This document shows positions 1 to 12,706 of a DNA stretch of 64,000 bases, in pieces; position 1 is the stretch's first letter; each line of letters starts with the position of its first letter. This DNA is from Dendrocalamus latiflorus (Eukaryota > Streptophyta > Magnoliopsida > Poales > Poaceae), in NCBI GenBank assembly GCA_017311315.1, contig CM029644.1, forward strand, positions 27,361,606 to 27,425,605. Reading direction: 5' to 3'. Under the pieces are notes generated by a model. It did no database searches and was not told the origin of the DNA. It worked only from the letters and a program-made list of their open reading frames with translations. Position numbers and translations under genes: made by a program.

Positions 1-889
1 GTTGAACTGAAAGTCCTTGGAGCCATGGCGTAGTGGCTTGCCTACATACACCCTCTCACGAAGACATTGTTTTGGGTTGGCTGTGTCCATCATATATGGC
101 AGTTTGCGATACATGGCACATGGGAACTGGGAGGGTAGGAGTACACCCTGTATTATTATTATTTTTTTTTGCAGGGAATATACAAGCTCTACAATCGCAG
201 CATGTGGCTCCGACAGATCGGATGTACCGAATGTCTGTACCGTTCTGCACGCAACTAGAGAAATATTTGTTCAGTTGAATTATTACACCTAGGAAATGAA
301 AAATAAAAACACGCCAATCGCTTCTTCTTCAGCTCTGACACGAGCACATAATCCTGGAAAATGCCAAGTTGATTTGGCCAAAGAGAAGTTGTTGGCTCAT
401 GAAAATGGATATTCTCATTGCAGGTTCTTGCAAGTCGTCCCGTCATTTCTCTACCGACGAACGAGTCAAGTAAACTGCAGTGCACGCCGCTGTTCTGGCT
501 CCATGAATCCGAACACTTCCCACAGTTCCGTTAAGAGGACAAAGGAAGCTTTGCAAGCCGGTTGCCCAATAAACTTTCTTGCTCCAGCAAACTATTCTCT
601 TCACCACATTATCACCGGAAGCTTTCAACCGCGCTCACCATTCCTCTGATTTGGTCACCTACCTCGTGTGAATCGTGTGAACTAAACAAACGAACCTTTC
701 GACCGTCCTTCGGCGAAGGTCGTACCAACGTGCTAACGAGAAGCAAGGAAATGCGTGTTAGTTTTGTCGTCACTGACCTAACCAGCACTACGAGTCTACA
801 TACAACGCAGCTCACCGCGTACGGGCCAGATGGTCACGTTGTGGTGCACGTTTTCCTCCAGCTACACAGTTCAAGCCTACGACGAATCT
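1..889. other. intergenic, no gene recognised
   Basis: Mixed AT-rich and moderately GC-rich sequence. Short open frames occur on both strands but none shows a recognisable domain, a start context with matching splice sites, or strong grass coding bias. A homopolymer-rich stretch lies near 150-170. Nothing further can be supported. Confidence 0.5.
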
Positions 890-1401
890 GTCTACGGGAT
901 GGTAATTGTGCCCATTTACCCGTATATCCATAGGTAAATACCCTAATAGAACCAGATATAGGTATTTTCTTTACCCACGGGTATGAAAATGAGAGAAATA
1001 CTCTACTCGTCGGGCAAACAGGCACGGGTATGGGTAAGCTCCACCTATACCCGCCCCGCCCGTTTACCCGCGATATAGATTGACAGGTGGCGTAGTTATA
1101 GCAATATCTCTAATTACTATTGATTGTTATAAACTTTTCCATATCTCTAATTACTATTAATTGTTATAAACTTTTTTGATAGCTATTATATTTCCTAGCA
1201 ACAGTTGATGCTTATATGTATCTGTCATTAGATCAACTCTCAGATGGTGACTCTCAGTTCGCCGGTAAACGGGTATAGGCAAGGTTTTTCGCCCGTCGTC
1301 CTTCGCGGATATATCCGTGGGTGTAAATCGGGTTCGCGGGTACGAATATGGACGAGCACTACCCGTACCCGCCGCACCTAATTGCCATCCCTAGTCTACG
1401 C
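890..1401. mobile_element. hAT-like non-autonomous TIR element
   Basis: The ends are inverted: GGGATGGTAATTGTGC near 896 and the complement of GGGATGGCAATTAGGTGC at about 1374-1391. The string GTCTACG flanks both sides (890-896 and 1394-1400), consistent with a degraded 8-bp hAT-type duplication, though the exact borders are uncertain. The interior has repeated ACCCG/CGGGT motifs and a tandem duplication of about 39 bp at 1100-1175. No transposase is seen. It lies about 0.5 kb upstream of the Vps62-like gene. Confidence 0.5.
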
Positions 1402-1924
1402 TGACCCCCAACAAACACACAAGTCCAAACCGACAAGGAACACTAAACAACAGGTACGTGTGTTACTCATGGAAGTGATGGTATGGATGAACAATTAATG
1501 GATTAGGATTGTGGCATCAAGATGGAAGAGCCGTCAAGCCAAGCCATACTTAAGGCCTGCAACGCTAGCTAGGGCTAGAAGAAGTGAATTAAGTCATCGG
1601 CTAACAATCGAGCCACACACAGCTTAAAGAACAGTGCTTTCTTGAAAGTAACCACAGGCCACTGGTTTCTTGAAAAAGGTAGCAGTAGTAGCCAATAAGC
1701 CAACGATACAGGCCTGTGAGTTTGAGCTGTGTGTCGTCTTTGCCAAGTCGGCGTCTTGTCGGAAGGGGCAGGCGGGCAAGGGTCTCCCTGCCAAAACTCT
1801 TACCCGTTAAAAGGCCAGTATTCGCCTCCCTCTCCGGCTGTGTAAGTACTGCCTCGATAAAGAAACGAATCTTGCACGCTTGGGGCCTTGGCCTCGCCTT
1901 CTCCGGTCGTCCTCGTCGCCGGCT
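1402..1924 (+). other. 5' flank of the Vps62-like gene
   Basis: No coding region was recognised. The stretch lies immediately upstream of the proposed start at 1925 and should contain its promoter and 5' untranslated region. No convincing TATA box or other motif was identified by eye. Confidence 0.35.
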
Positions 1925-4509
1925 ATGCGAAGGAGCAAGTCGTGCTTGTCTTGTGTGCCCATGAGTACGGCGGCGCTGCCCGTGGATACGCCCTTTGCTC
2001 TTCCGGCTCCGATGCCGTCGTGGCCTTCGTCAGGTACGTGCATGTTCATGCCATGCGCTTTTGTTATTCTGATGATGAAACTCGGTGCATGAATGGTTTG
2101 ACCTTTTGAAATGAATTGGTGTTTGCAATTGATTTGCTAAGTTTTTTATCCAACAATCCGTGAAACATTGGTTGTGTTTGTTAATGTGTATTCTTTCTCC
2201 TGCAATCCTGCTTGGGGTTTTAGTTTTGCTAATTGAGCATGCAGTTGAGCAGATTCTGAATTTCTGCTCTTGTCTCGGCTTATGCCTTCGTTTTTTTGCA
2301 CATAGGCCATTTCTGTGGCCTCCCGTTCTAGACTCCAGAGGACAAATCTTGTAGCAACGTATCCAGAGAAAAGACATATTCATGTCATTGTTAAGCTACG
2401 CATTTATATGGCAAAATTCAAATTAAGGTAGCTTTAGGTGGAGGTAGCTTGCCTGCAATTACTACAAGGAACATACTTCGATCTATTTATGAGGTGCAAG
2501 ATCCTCATCTAGTCCTTTGTTCTGGTACTAGAGTCGCTCTATCTTGTTTAGATCATAACAAGATAAGAACAAATTCCTGAGTATATATGTAATCAAGTGA
2601 GAATAAGGACAAGCTCAAACCGGCATAATCTTGACTCTGTCAAACCACAGCTGCTTTGGAAGTTATGCTGGTCTTTATTCAGATTTCAGTAGTACAGCTT
2701 GTGTAGTCAGTCTCTGCTTTCTGTTGTGGTTATGGCATAGGAATGCCGGCCACAGAGAACAATTTTCCAGCTTTCTCAACCATACTGCAAGGAGCAGTAA
2801 TTCTTCCTTATGTATTCATATGATCAGTCATTTTAGTGGCTAGCAAATTAACCTACAGGTTGTTGCAAGGCATCACATTGACCATCTCACTAATTTGAAA
2901 TTTAGCTGAGTTTTTCCGCTCTAAAACAGTTTTGGTTGACTAATGGCATTGCTGTTCCAGTTTCAGATGGAGGATTTGCAAAGGGCAGCATAGACCTTGG
3001 GGGCCTAGAGGTGCGCCAAGTCACCTCATTCGCCAAGGTCTGGTCCACCGCGCAAGGCGGCCAAGATGGCCTCGGCGCCACCTTCTTCAAGCCGTCGCCG
3101 ATCCCCGCCGGCTTCTGCGCGCTCGGGCACTACGCGCAGCCCAACAACCGGCCGCTCTTCGGCCATGTCCTCGTCGCCCGTGACACTTCCGGCACCGGAT
3201 CACTCCTTGCTAAGCCCCTGGACTACACGTCTACACGCTCATCTGGTCCAGCCAGGACGGCGCCGGCTTCTTCTGGCTCCCCACGCCGCCCGACGGTTAC
3301 AAGGCGGTCGGCGTTGCGGTGACGGTCAAGTCGGGAAAGCCGCCGCTCGACGAGGTTATGTGCGTCCGCGCCGACTTCACCGACGCGTGCGAGGCCGAGG
3401 AGTCCGTGTGGGGCAGCGACAAGGACGGCTTCAGCGTGAGCACGCTGAGGCCGGAGGTTCGTGGCATCGACGCCCGGGGCGTGCACACCGGCACGTTTCT
3501 CGCACAGAGCAGCGCGACGCCGGCGAGCAACTCGACCTTGGCGTGTCTCAAGAACAACAGCGCAGTTTACACGTCATGCATGCCTGACCTGACCCAGGTG
3601 AACGCCATTCTCGCGGCCTACTCGCCGCAGGTGTACCTCCACCCGAACGAGCCCTACCTCCCTTCGTCGGTGACGTGGTTCTTCGAGAACGGCGCGCTTC
3701 TGTATCAGAAGGGCAGCCAGATCGCGACGCCGGTGGCGGCCGACGGGTCGAACCTCCCGCAAGGCGGCGGCAACGACGGCGGGTACTGGCTCGACCTGCC
3801 GGTGGATAACAGCCAGAAGAACAGGGTCAGGAAGGGCGACCTCGCCAGCGCGAAGGCGTACGTGCAGGCGAAGCCGATGCTGGGCGCGACGGCGACCGAC
3901 CTCGCCGTGTGGTTCTTCTACCCGTTCAACGGGCCAGCGCGTGCCAAGGTGGGGCTCCTCCCCATCCCGCTCGGCAAGGTCGGCGAGCACGTCGGAGACT
4001 GGGAGCACCTCACTCTCCGCGTGAGCAACTTCTCCGGCGAGCTGCTTAGGATGTACTTCTCGCAGCACAGCGCGGGCACGTGGGTGGGCGCGTCGCAGCT
4101 CGAGTACCTCGACGGCGGCAACAAGCCGGTGGCGTACGCGTCGCTGCACGGGCACGCGTTCTACCCCAGGGAGGGGCTGGTGCTGCAGGGGAACTCGAAG
4201 CTGGGGATCGGGATACGGAATGACTGCGCCAAGGGGAGCAGGATGGACACCGGCGGCGGGCGGTGCGAGGTGGTTTCGGCGGAGTATCCCGGCGGGGCGG
4301 TGGCCGAGCCGGCGTGGCTCGGGTTCGACCGGGAGTGGGGGCCGAGGGAGGAGTACGACATCGGCCGCGAGATCAACCGCGCGGCGAGGATCCTGCCGCG
4401 CGCGCCGAGGGAGCAGCTGAGCAAGCTGGTGAACAAGCTGCTCGTCGGGGAAGGGCCGACGGGGCCCAAGATGAAGGGCAGCTGGAGAAATGACGAGAGG
4501 GAGCCCTGA
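1925..4509 (+). pseudogene. Vps62/DUF946-family gene broken by an 8-bp duplication
   Basis: A plant Vps62-domain (DUF946) protein; the family's biochemical role is poorly known. Exon 1 is 1925-2033, starting at an ATG that gives MRRSKSCLSC and ending in the family N-terminal motif PFALPAPMPSWPSS. A GT-AG intron covers 2034-2966, and exon 2 runs 2967-4509. The splice gives DGGFAKGSIDLGGLEVRQV in frame. Conserved blocks follow: FCALGHYAQPNNRPL, a DLAVWFFYPFNGP segment, GEHVGDWEHLTLRV, and a C-terminal LGFDREWGPREEYDI. After codon ACG at 3227-3229 the frame shifts because eight extra bases (TCTACACG, 3230-3237) are present. Without them the exon reads straight through as LDYTLIWSSQDG. As it stands the protein would stop at about 3322, losing roughly two thirds. 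The intact downstream frame implies recent damage. The start codon and exon 1 limits are inferred. Confidence 0.82.
3222..3237 (+). other. Ac/hAT-type excision footprint
   Basis: ACTACACG (3222-3229) is followed directly by TCTACACG (3230-3237). The second copy equals the first except that its first base is the complement (A to T). An 8-bp duplication with a complemented base at the junction is the classic scar of hAT (Ac/Ds-type) excision. It causes the frameshift in the Vps62-like gene. Confidence 0.7.
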
Positions 4510-5200
4510 TAATACGTACTCGGAGACCATCGTCACGTGAAGACCCATTTCGTAACCGTCTGATCATGTGATGTATACTGATCTGACGGTTAGAGATAAG
4601 GTCTTCGTTCAAGGACTATTAGAAAAATGATTACTCGGAGCAATATTTAGATTTTGCATTTTTCATATGTAGCAAATTTGCTGTTGGTAGAAAATCTGTA
4701 TGTTCATATGCAGTTTTGTTTCATGTCCGATTCTTCCCTGCTGTACCTTGGGGGAAAAATGCAATGAAGTGTTCCGATTTCACAAGTGCAAGTTGTTTGT
4801 GCGAGAAAAAAAAAGCTGTTGTTGTATAGCATACTTGTCTTGACACTTTGTTGTTATTCGAAGATTTTTGGGGCTCGTATAGATCATAGTAATTTCAGAA
4901 ATGATTCACGGAAGAATCTTACGAAATTCTTGTGTTTCAAAAAGAGGGCCTCAATGTGTACTACATTTGCTAATCATTTCCTATTGATGACAACAGGAAG
5001 GTTGCCCAGGGCAGATGAACCAAATGACTTGCCCAGTTAAGTAAGATTATCCTTATAAATGACAAATGACACTTTGTAAATACTAGGTAATAACCCAGTG
5101 GGTGAGGAGTGACTCAATATGGGAAAAAAAAGGAAAGAAAAATATTAAAACAAGGGATCGACTATAGCACGAGTAGGTACGTGCTAGGCTTAATGCGCAT
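4510..5200 (+). other. 3' flank of the Vps62-like gene
   Basis: Probable 3' untranslated region followed by AT-rich intergenic DNA. No gene is recognised. Poly(A)-signal-like AATAAA was not pinned down. Confidence 0.3.
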
Positions 5201-5204
5201 CCAC

Positions 5205-5420
5205 CCGCCTCATTGTTGGGCTTGATCTTTTTTACTGTGACTTGTGGTTTTTGGCTGCGGCTTATAGCTTTTGAATTGTTCGTATGAGAGATTACAGAGT
5301 AACTAAAACTCATATGTAATTTTTGCCAATATAAATGAAGTCGGTACAGATAGTTCGTTTAAAAATTAATTACTATTGAAAAAACACCAAAATGTAAAAC
5401 TAAAAACTAGAAAGAACACC
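5205..5420 (-). repeat. dispersed MITE family, copy 1 (inverted)
   Basis: It shares diagnostic blocks with copies near 43840, 47605 and 58030: the AAGCTATAAGC-type end, AGAGATTACAGAGTAAC, and ATATAAATGAAGTCGGTACAG. It is inverted relative to the 43840 and 58030 copies. No coding capacity. Borders are approximate. Confidence 0.5.
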
Positions 5421-5605
5421 CCGTTTCCTTTTTCTCGTGAACTCGTACGCCTCTACAATGCTTGAGGCTACTACTCTATTATTTCATCACCGTGCCTGTG
5501 GTCCGAGCTGGTCACTATGCTTTATGAGTGCATGTGTTACGGCCTTACGGGCCCCCATCGAATGGAGTGATAGCCGACTGCAACACACACTAGAAAGCTA
5601 CCATC

Positions 5606-6601
5606 TGCTTGGAAATCTAGTCAATTTTCAGTATATTTTAATCTAGAAATTCAGTATATAAAATATAACATAAACATGTATGAGTGATCTATCAACAATG
5701 TATTCATATTCGCTAACGAACAAGCTAACAGAAACATCTATTAACATATTCATAGCGCACAGAATGAAAAACACCAGAAAAATTTTCAATTTATACCCTC
5801 GGGCGGGGCCAGTGCCGGAGACACCGGAGGCGCCGTTACCATCAGTCGACATGATGGCCTATTCGATGTAGTCGATCGAGGCATGATGCAGGACGAAGCT
5901 TGATGCAGGAAGATGTTCGCAGTGCAGTCCCGCGAACAGTTCACCACCAGGAAGTAGATGTCGCAGATTGAGTAGTCGCGCTGATGCGCTCCCCAAAAAC
6001 TTGATCGCCCGCCTACCCGTGCAGGTACACAAACGGACGAAGTTCCGGAGGCCTACTTGCCCAGAAACTTGCGCGCGCAAGGCTCTGGACCGGAGATGAC
6101 AAAGAACAGCAACAACACAGAACAAGAATACTCTTCTCACTTATCCCTCGTATGGAGTGGAGAGTTCTTTTGTAACAGCAAAAAATGAAGAGGCCATAAT
6201 ACACTAGTAACTGCACCGTTACTGCCAGGAGTCAGTGCGTTTCGATTTTCGAATAGATAAAGAAAAACACGCCCGCACCCGACACGCGCACGCACGCACA
6301 CACACACACGCACCGCACGGCACGGCTCGGCCTGGAGAAAAACGCGCCCGACACCCGACACGCGCACACGCACGCACCGCACCGCTCGGCTCGGCGTGGC
6401 GAGCGAGCGAGCGCGCGCGTGTATTGGCTCTCTCCAATTCCACAAGGGGGTTACCACGTTCCACCTTTTAAAGTGGTGTAACTCCCATTCAATTCTCCAT
6501 ATGGGACTAAACAGGTTTTACACCTAGCATTAATAGTGGGCCTAGGAATTTCATTTGATTAATTGCTAAATTAAAATGGACCAAGCCCAATTAATCCAAC
6601 A
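5606..6601 (-). repeat. 3' LTR of the copia element
   Basis: On the minus strand it begins TGTTGGATTAATTGGG at 6601 and ends in CA at 5606 next to CCATC. It contains a CG/CA-rich microsatellite-like region at about 6270-6420. The first roughly 270 bp match the 16933-17205 block with few differences. The left border rests on the matching target duplication, so the terminal CA is the least certain point. Confidence 0.62.
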
Positions 6602-7141
6602 ATCCCCACCAAATTTCAAGGCACACGAGAAATGCTCTCAGTTCTGCTGTTGTTTGATATACCAGTGTTTCGATGGAGACTGTTAAGTTGAACATCCATT
6701 TAGGAAAGGAGTTACACTCATCCACAACTGAACAATGGACTATGCCTTGAAATGACAGTTTTGTGCGAACAAGCTTTATTCAATTCCTTTACTAGTACTA
6801 GGCTGCCTGAAGCATCCCCTCTGGTTGGAGCATATAAGTCATACTCCATGCCTATTCATGAGTATCTAGAAATCACCCAAATCTCATAGACTGTGACCAG
6901 CAGTCGAATTCATATAGATGTGTTCCTTCTAAGATGTTCTGTAGGCCGACATCTCTGCTTTAAATAAGTCACTCGGATCACATTGAGGTAAAAACCAACC
7001 TGCCATACAGAATATGAGAGAAGTGCATCACTGAAAAAATGAACCTTGTAAAGGTCTCTCCTCCCAGTCAACCAACAGCTTGTTTCACCATCCTACTTCA
7101 CGGGATCTCCGATCACGTAGAATAGGTTACCACTGTGGTAT

Positions 7142-7784
7142 GACTCATGTGGGTCTCAGGCCCATCTCACTCGATACACTATCTATCACATTACGTGATA
7201 AACCCTTTGTAAATTGGTCAGCCAGATTCTTAGCTGTCTAGACATAGTCCAGCGCTATCACTCCGGAGTTTTTCAGCTTTCTGACAGACTTCAACCGCCT
7301 CTTAACATGCCTAGATGACTTCATGTTGTCCTTAGAACTGTTCACCTTGATAATTACAGTCTGATTATCATAGTTCATCAGGATAGCCAGTATCGGTTTT
7401 TCAACCACCAGCAAATCCATAAGGAGTTCACGAAGCCGCTCAGCCTCAACAGTAGCGGTATCTAATGCTGTGAGTTCTGCTTCCATTGTTGACCTCGTTA
7501 AGATGGTCTGCTTGCAAGACTTCCAGGAAACAGCACCACCTCCAAGTGTGAACACATATCCACTCGTGGCTTTTATCTCATCAGCATCAGAGATCCAGTT
7601 TGAATCACTGTAGCCCTCCAATACCTTTGGGTACCTAGCATAGTGAATGTCATAGCTCACAGTTGCCTTTAGATAGCGCATTACTCTCTCAAGAGCACGC
7701 CAATGATCATCTCCCGGATTTGAAACAAACCGGCTTAGCTTGCTCACAACAAACGAGATGTCAGGCCTCGTAGCACTAGCTAAA
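7142..7784 (-). pseudogene. copia pol fragment: end of RT and RNase H
   Basis: The minus-strand frame reads LASATRPDISF at its start, then SKLSRFVSNPGDDHW, GYSDSNWISDADE, GGGAVSWKSCKQT and STMEAELTALD, the copia RT-connection and RNase H region. It ends with ADQFTKGLSRN after one in-frame TAG near 7235. The reading frame begins abruptly at the Helitron junction (7784), and its missing upstream part is at 16788. Non-functional. Confidence 0.85.
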
Positions 7785-7816
7785 CTAGTAGTGTGCCCGT
7801 GCTAACGCTACGGTAA
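7785..7816 (-). other. Helitron A 3' terminus with hairpin and CTAG
   Basis: The minus strand reads CCGTAGCGTTAGCACGGGCA, then CACTACTAG, then host T. The stem pairs CGTAGC with GCACG around GTTA with one bulged base. It is nearly identical to the terminus at 32616-32647. Confidence 0.85.
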
Positions 7817-7935
7817 TATATAAAACATGCTGTAAAGTTGAATGAGTCCCCTATTAGAAATGAAATATTGAGAAAATGAAACCCTTTCCACAAACTAACA
7901 AAGAAGGTCCAAAAAAATCTCAGAATTAAGACTGC

Positions 7936-10900
7936 TGTCGGACCTCGGGTTAGCAAACCCTGATCCTCTGTGATTCCACCGCACTATTCCCTGGATCAGT
8001 AGATAGTGCTCACAAATACATTACTGTATATCGAAAACATATTATGCGGAAGCGTATATAATACAGTAATACTTACTCATGGGCTGATTGGGCCGAAAAC
8101 AATAAAATGCAGCAGCGGAAACTTCACACAGGTGGGACCCGCGGGACTTGCCCACAGGCAGCCAACTGGGGTTCGCGACCTAGTCCATGACCTCATCGTC
8201 TTCCAGCTCTGTCGACCCTTTTTAGGCATCGCAGGGCTTGACTTTATTTCCTTTCTGACTGAATGATAGCAGTTAAGCAAGAATGAGTACGATGATACTC
8301 AGTAAGCCACCACACAGGATGCAATAATAATAGATGCAAGACTGTCAAAGGAGGCGCGAGGCTCTTTTATTTGCTTAATGCGACATTTGCAATAATCATA
8401 ATTAAAATTCCTATGACTTGGCATTTTATAAACATGTTTCAAAGAGTTTGAAATGTGCAATAAATATAGCGATTAGCGGTGTCGGTCCCATCCACCGATT
8501 ACATGGTTCCATCCACCTATGGTAGCTTTTGATCATTATGCCACTTTCATATTATCAAACACGCTGGAGTATGTCCCTCCAGGAAAAATCCCAAAATCAG
8601 AGTACCTCCCTCTGATAGGTTTTTGTCCCACCCACAAAGGTTTTTGAAATAGAATTAACTCGAGGAGAATCCCATGTACGCCCTTGACCGTGGGCACGGC
8701 TATTCGAATAGTTTATACTCTGCAGAGTTCGTACACTTTCACCACAAGAGACGATCCGCTCGTTGCTCCACATGATGGGCTGCTCCCACTTGCGGTGGGT
8801 CCCATACTTTGCACGGGATGTAACCACGGAAACTAGCGCATTCGGACTGCAACTCTCCACAACGCTAGCACAGCTGGAAACTTCACCCTGCACTCGGTGT
8901 CCCTTTAGGCCTTCTCTTGCCCTTGTAGCATCCTCCTTTCCCCTACCAGTGAAATGAGTTCCGGGGGTTCGATAGATTTACTTAGCTAAGTTGCAATTTG
9001 CAGACTTGTGGTTGTACTGTTTTACACGGAGAAGTCATCACAGGATTAAGTCCTTAATGCGTCCGGGCGGTTCAGTCCACAAACCACATATTCTCGTGCT
9101 ACTTCCGCACCAACCACTCTTACCACCCGCCCAGACAGGTATAGCAGGTTTTGGGGGTTTTGAGAAGCATAAAATAAGTAGTCACAAAGTATTCGGTCAC
9201 GTACATCCCGTGACTGCCCCAAAACAACTTCTTATGCTTGTAAAGATTGATGATCAGGGCAACTAGCGCCCTAGACATTGACAGGACTAGCATGGCATTT
9301 AATATGACGTATAGCTAGTAATGTTATCATTAATATCTATGGTGACAAGGATCAGGTATTCAAGTATCAAGGGATGGCATAATATAATACAACATCAAGT
9401 GGGCATGTAGCTACCTTAAGCTTTGACATATATTTGCATAATAAATTAGGCATGCAAGTTGATAGTTTAAAAGAACATAGTTTTGCATAAAATGTAGGAT
9501 CAATATGTTCAAAGTGATGACTTGCCTTGCTTGTTTTACCGCGGCCTTGATTGCTCTAATGCAAAGCCTGCTCAGTCGGAGTTTTTAACGTGCTGATCTT
9601 CGCTTTTACCCAAGTCTTGATCCTGTTCGAATCCGTCGCCTCATCGAGTCTTCAGATTCTAATGCGCGGCAAAGAAAAGAAGGGCCAAATAAATCCAAAC
9701 ACTTTAAATGCCCGATTTAATTTAAATTATACACTTTATTACGATTTGAGAATAGTGGGATGATGCGGATTAGTGCGCTGTACCACAGCGGGAGATGAAC
9801 TGGGCGAAGGAATGAGGTGGCTGAACAGCTTTACCGTGAGGGAAAATTTAGAATAAGGAGGGACCAAAATGAAGGAGTATCTACAGGAATATACCCCCTT
9901 TGAAAAGGTAGAGGTCAAAACATAGCTGATCGGGGCAATGCGAGGTTCGACCATTTATTTGATAACTTTCTCATTATTAATTTTATATTTATCAAGCAAG
10001 TCCCGTGAGTCAGGCGGGACTTACAGACAGATAAAAGGGGCTAGCGAAGATAGTGAAGAGGAATTGAACTTTGTATTTTTAGGATGCGGAAGCTTTACAG
10101 GAGATGAGTAATTTTAATTATTTAATGAAATTTGATATTTCATGAGGCGAGATTTATCTGAGATTGCAGTAGCCAGCTTAACAAATCATTATGTTAATGG
10201 CTTAATCAAATGATGGGGTTAGCCATTTCAGTCTAGTCGTTATTAGGAGCAAAGTTAATCAGCCAGCTTATTAACAATTATTATTAGATATGGCCAACGA
10301 TTATGTTTTACTAAAAGAGATGCTATTACTTTATAGGGATCTTCTTAATAAGGCTATTCCTTTTATTATTATTATTTAATTTCGATCATTAAAGTTAAAC
10401 CCCGAGATAATGATTGGGGATTTGGGTGCGAGACAAAGATTAAGGATTGCTCTTTCTTATTCAAGACTTTCTTAATTATATTCTATTTGTCATCTTAAGT
10501 CTTAGTATTTAAGATAATGTTAAAGTCTTTACTACAAATATTCTTAAGCACTTTTGAGAGGATAGCTTCTATGATTTTAGAGATGAGTAAACCACACTTG
10601 ATATTTTATGTGGCTTACTAAAGACTATTTTAAGCACTACCAAGAGAGATGAGCAATTCATGGTTAATAATTCATGTGACACAATCTTGCTGAATTGATT
10701 TACTTAGTTGTCGTAGACTTGGGCAAGATTATATGGGTATGAATCTTTTATCAAGTTTCATTACTAAATCATTTAACCATATTGTTATTAGTGTATTAAC
10801 TTCTTGTAAACTCCTTGATAATAGTAAAATGTCCATGGCATAAATTTAGCTTGATAAATCTTGTACATGAGGATTAGATTATTAATCTTGATTGGCATAA

Positions 10901-12706
10901 AATTTATAAATGTGAAGTTGTTAATTCAATTGTATAGATCCTTTCTTTATGAGCTCATGACTAAATTTCTTATTTTTATTATTGTTCCCAATTTATCTTT
11001 GCTGGAACTGCATACATGAGTATTCCTTTACACATGAATTTAACATTTGGCAAGAGGGGTGAAAAGTTAGGCAAATTAACTAGCTGGGCCCACAAGTCAT
11101 GCAGAGATGAGGGCTGTTCGGCTGGCTGAAATAGAGCAGAGGCAGTAGGGGAGGGAAACAGGGGAGCTGGGTGGCGCCGGAGCCAGGCGGCGTCGCCGGC
11201 GAGGAGCGGCCGGGAAGGCGGCGGCGACCGGCCAAATGAATTGCCGCGGCAAGGAGGAGGCTTGTGGGGCGGTGGCTTCGGCAGGGGAGGCGCCAAGCAA
11301 GCTGACGGCGGCGCTAGTTAGCCGGTGATGAGGGGGAAACGAGGCGCCAGCGGCCGGATGGGAGAGGGAGGGAGAAAAGGTGCGCGTGAGCAAGAGGAGG
11401 GCACGGGGAGCTTACCCAGGGGGTCAGCGAAGCCGGAGGGAGGCCGAGGTGGAGCGGCGGCGTGCACGGGCGGCGGTGCAGCCGGGTTGCCGTGGCGGGG
11501 AGGATTGGGCGGCGGAGGGCGGCGGGCGACCACTGGGGTGACTTCGGGCGGCGGAGGTGCTGCTCTTGCCGCGTGGAATCGGCCCGAGACCGACCGAGGT
11601 GGAGGCGGCGACGGGAATGGCGTCGGCCGGCCGGAGACGAAGGAGACTCGCGCGCGGCGTGCTCGGGCGAAGGCACTCCAATTAACGGCGAGGGGAGGCA
11701 GTAGGCGTCAGGGGGCGCGCCGTGACGCGGGCGATTCGTGGGATACTTGCCGGAGTGGCCGAGTGGCATGAAATGGCGGCGGCCGGCGCGAGCGCGGAGC
11801 CGCCGTTCGGCTTGGAGGAGGAAGAAGGGGAAGTGGGGAATGGGGAAGAGGTGAGCTCGGTTCTTATAGCTGCGGAAAGGCGTTCCTGTGGCGGAGCTGT
11901 TGCCGGAGACCTGGGAGCAGTGCACGGTATGGCGAGCGTACTTCGGCATGGCGCTGCTCGTCCGGCGGCATGGCGCAGCTGCGTGGAGTTGGGGTATGGC
12001 GCCCGGGGTAGGCCGGTGGTAGGGGCATGGAGGCGCGTACGGAGGCGAGGTGACCGGCGGCTGTAGCTGGTGGGCTGACCAGCGAGAAGAGCGGTGGCGC
12101 GAGGCGGGCCTGCTTGGCTCGACGGGGAAAGAAGGAGGAGGAGGGAGGAGGAAGGAAGAAGAAGGAGGCGGTCGGGCGGGCCAACGGCCGAAGAAAAAGA
12201 AATGGGCGGGCCGGACGGAAGCAAATGGGCTGAGCCCAAGAGGAATTTTGGGGATTTTAGAAATTTCAGATACTGGATTTGTGAGTAGATTTGAATCCCA
12301 AAAACTTGGTTCAAACTTTTGGGTTCAACAATTTTATTTTAAGATCGTCGAGCTTTAGTGAATTAGGTCTTAATTTTTCCTAACTTGAATTTTTAAGATA
12401 TGAAATTTGGATTGAAAGATTTTATATTAACTTTCAATTTCCATTCCTGGCTTTGAATCTTCAGATTTTAAATTTTAAATTTAAACTTAAGATCTCCAAG
12501 TAAACTTGGATTTTTCTCAGTTTGATTTTTCAACCTTGGTTTTTGATTTCCAAGATTTATAATTTTATTACTTGGGCTTTTGGCAAGAAAAACCAATTTG
12601 AGAAATTCAAGTAATGCCCAAGATTTTTTTTTTGAAATACCAAGAAAACGATTAAAAGATTTTACACTTTTCGCAATTACAGTAATTCCCTATTTGGGAT
12701 GTTACA
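7936..12706 (-). mobile_element. 4.77-kb solo-LTR-like insertion
   Basis: The minus strand begins TGTAACATCCCAAATAGGG at 12706 and ends CCCGAGGTCCGACA at 7936, so it has TG...CA ends. ACTGC flanks both sides (7931-7935 and 12707-12711), a 5-bp target duplication typical of LTR elements. TGTAACATCCC is a common start of grass gypsy-type LTRs. No gag or pol protein was recognised in any frame and no internal LTR pair was seen, so a very long solo LTR or a large non-coding retroelement fits best. A GC-rich block lies at 11100-12250 and an AT-rich block at 10000-11000. Open frames in the GC-rich part look spurious. Confidence 0.72.

Noticed and set aside
3574..4548. 324-aa minus-strand frame
   Set aside because: Antisense shadow of the Vps62-like coding region with high GC; no domain.
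5643..5852. Possible start of a copia gag (MSTDGNGASG)
   Set aside because: By the CCATC target duplication and LTR ends this lies within the 3' LTR, and the frame closes after 69 codons.
11314..12314. Ser/Pro-rich frames of about 210 aa on the minus strand
   Set aside because: They lie inside the LTR-type insertion, open in several frames because of GC content, with no domain.
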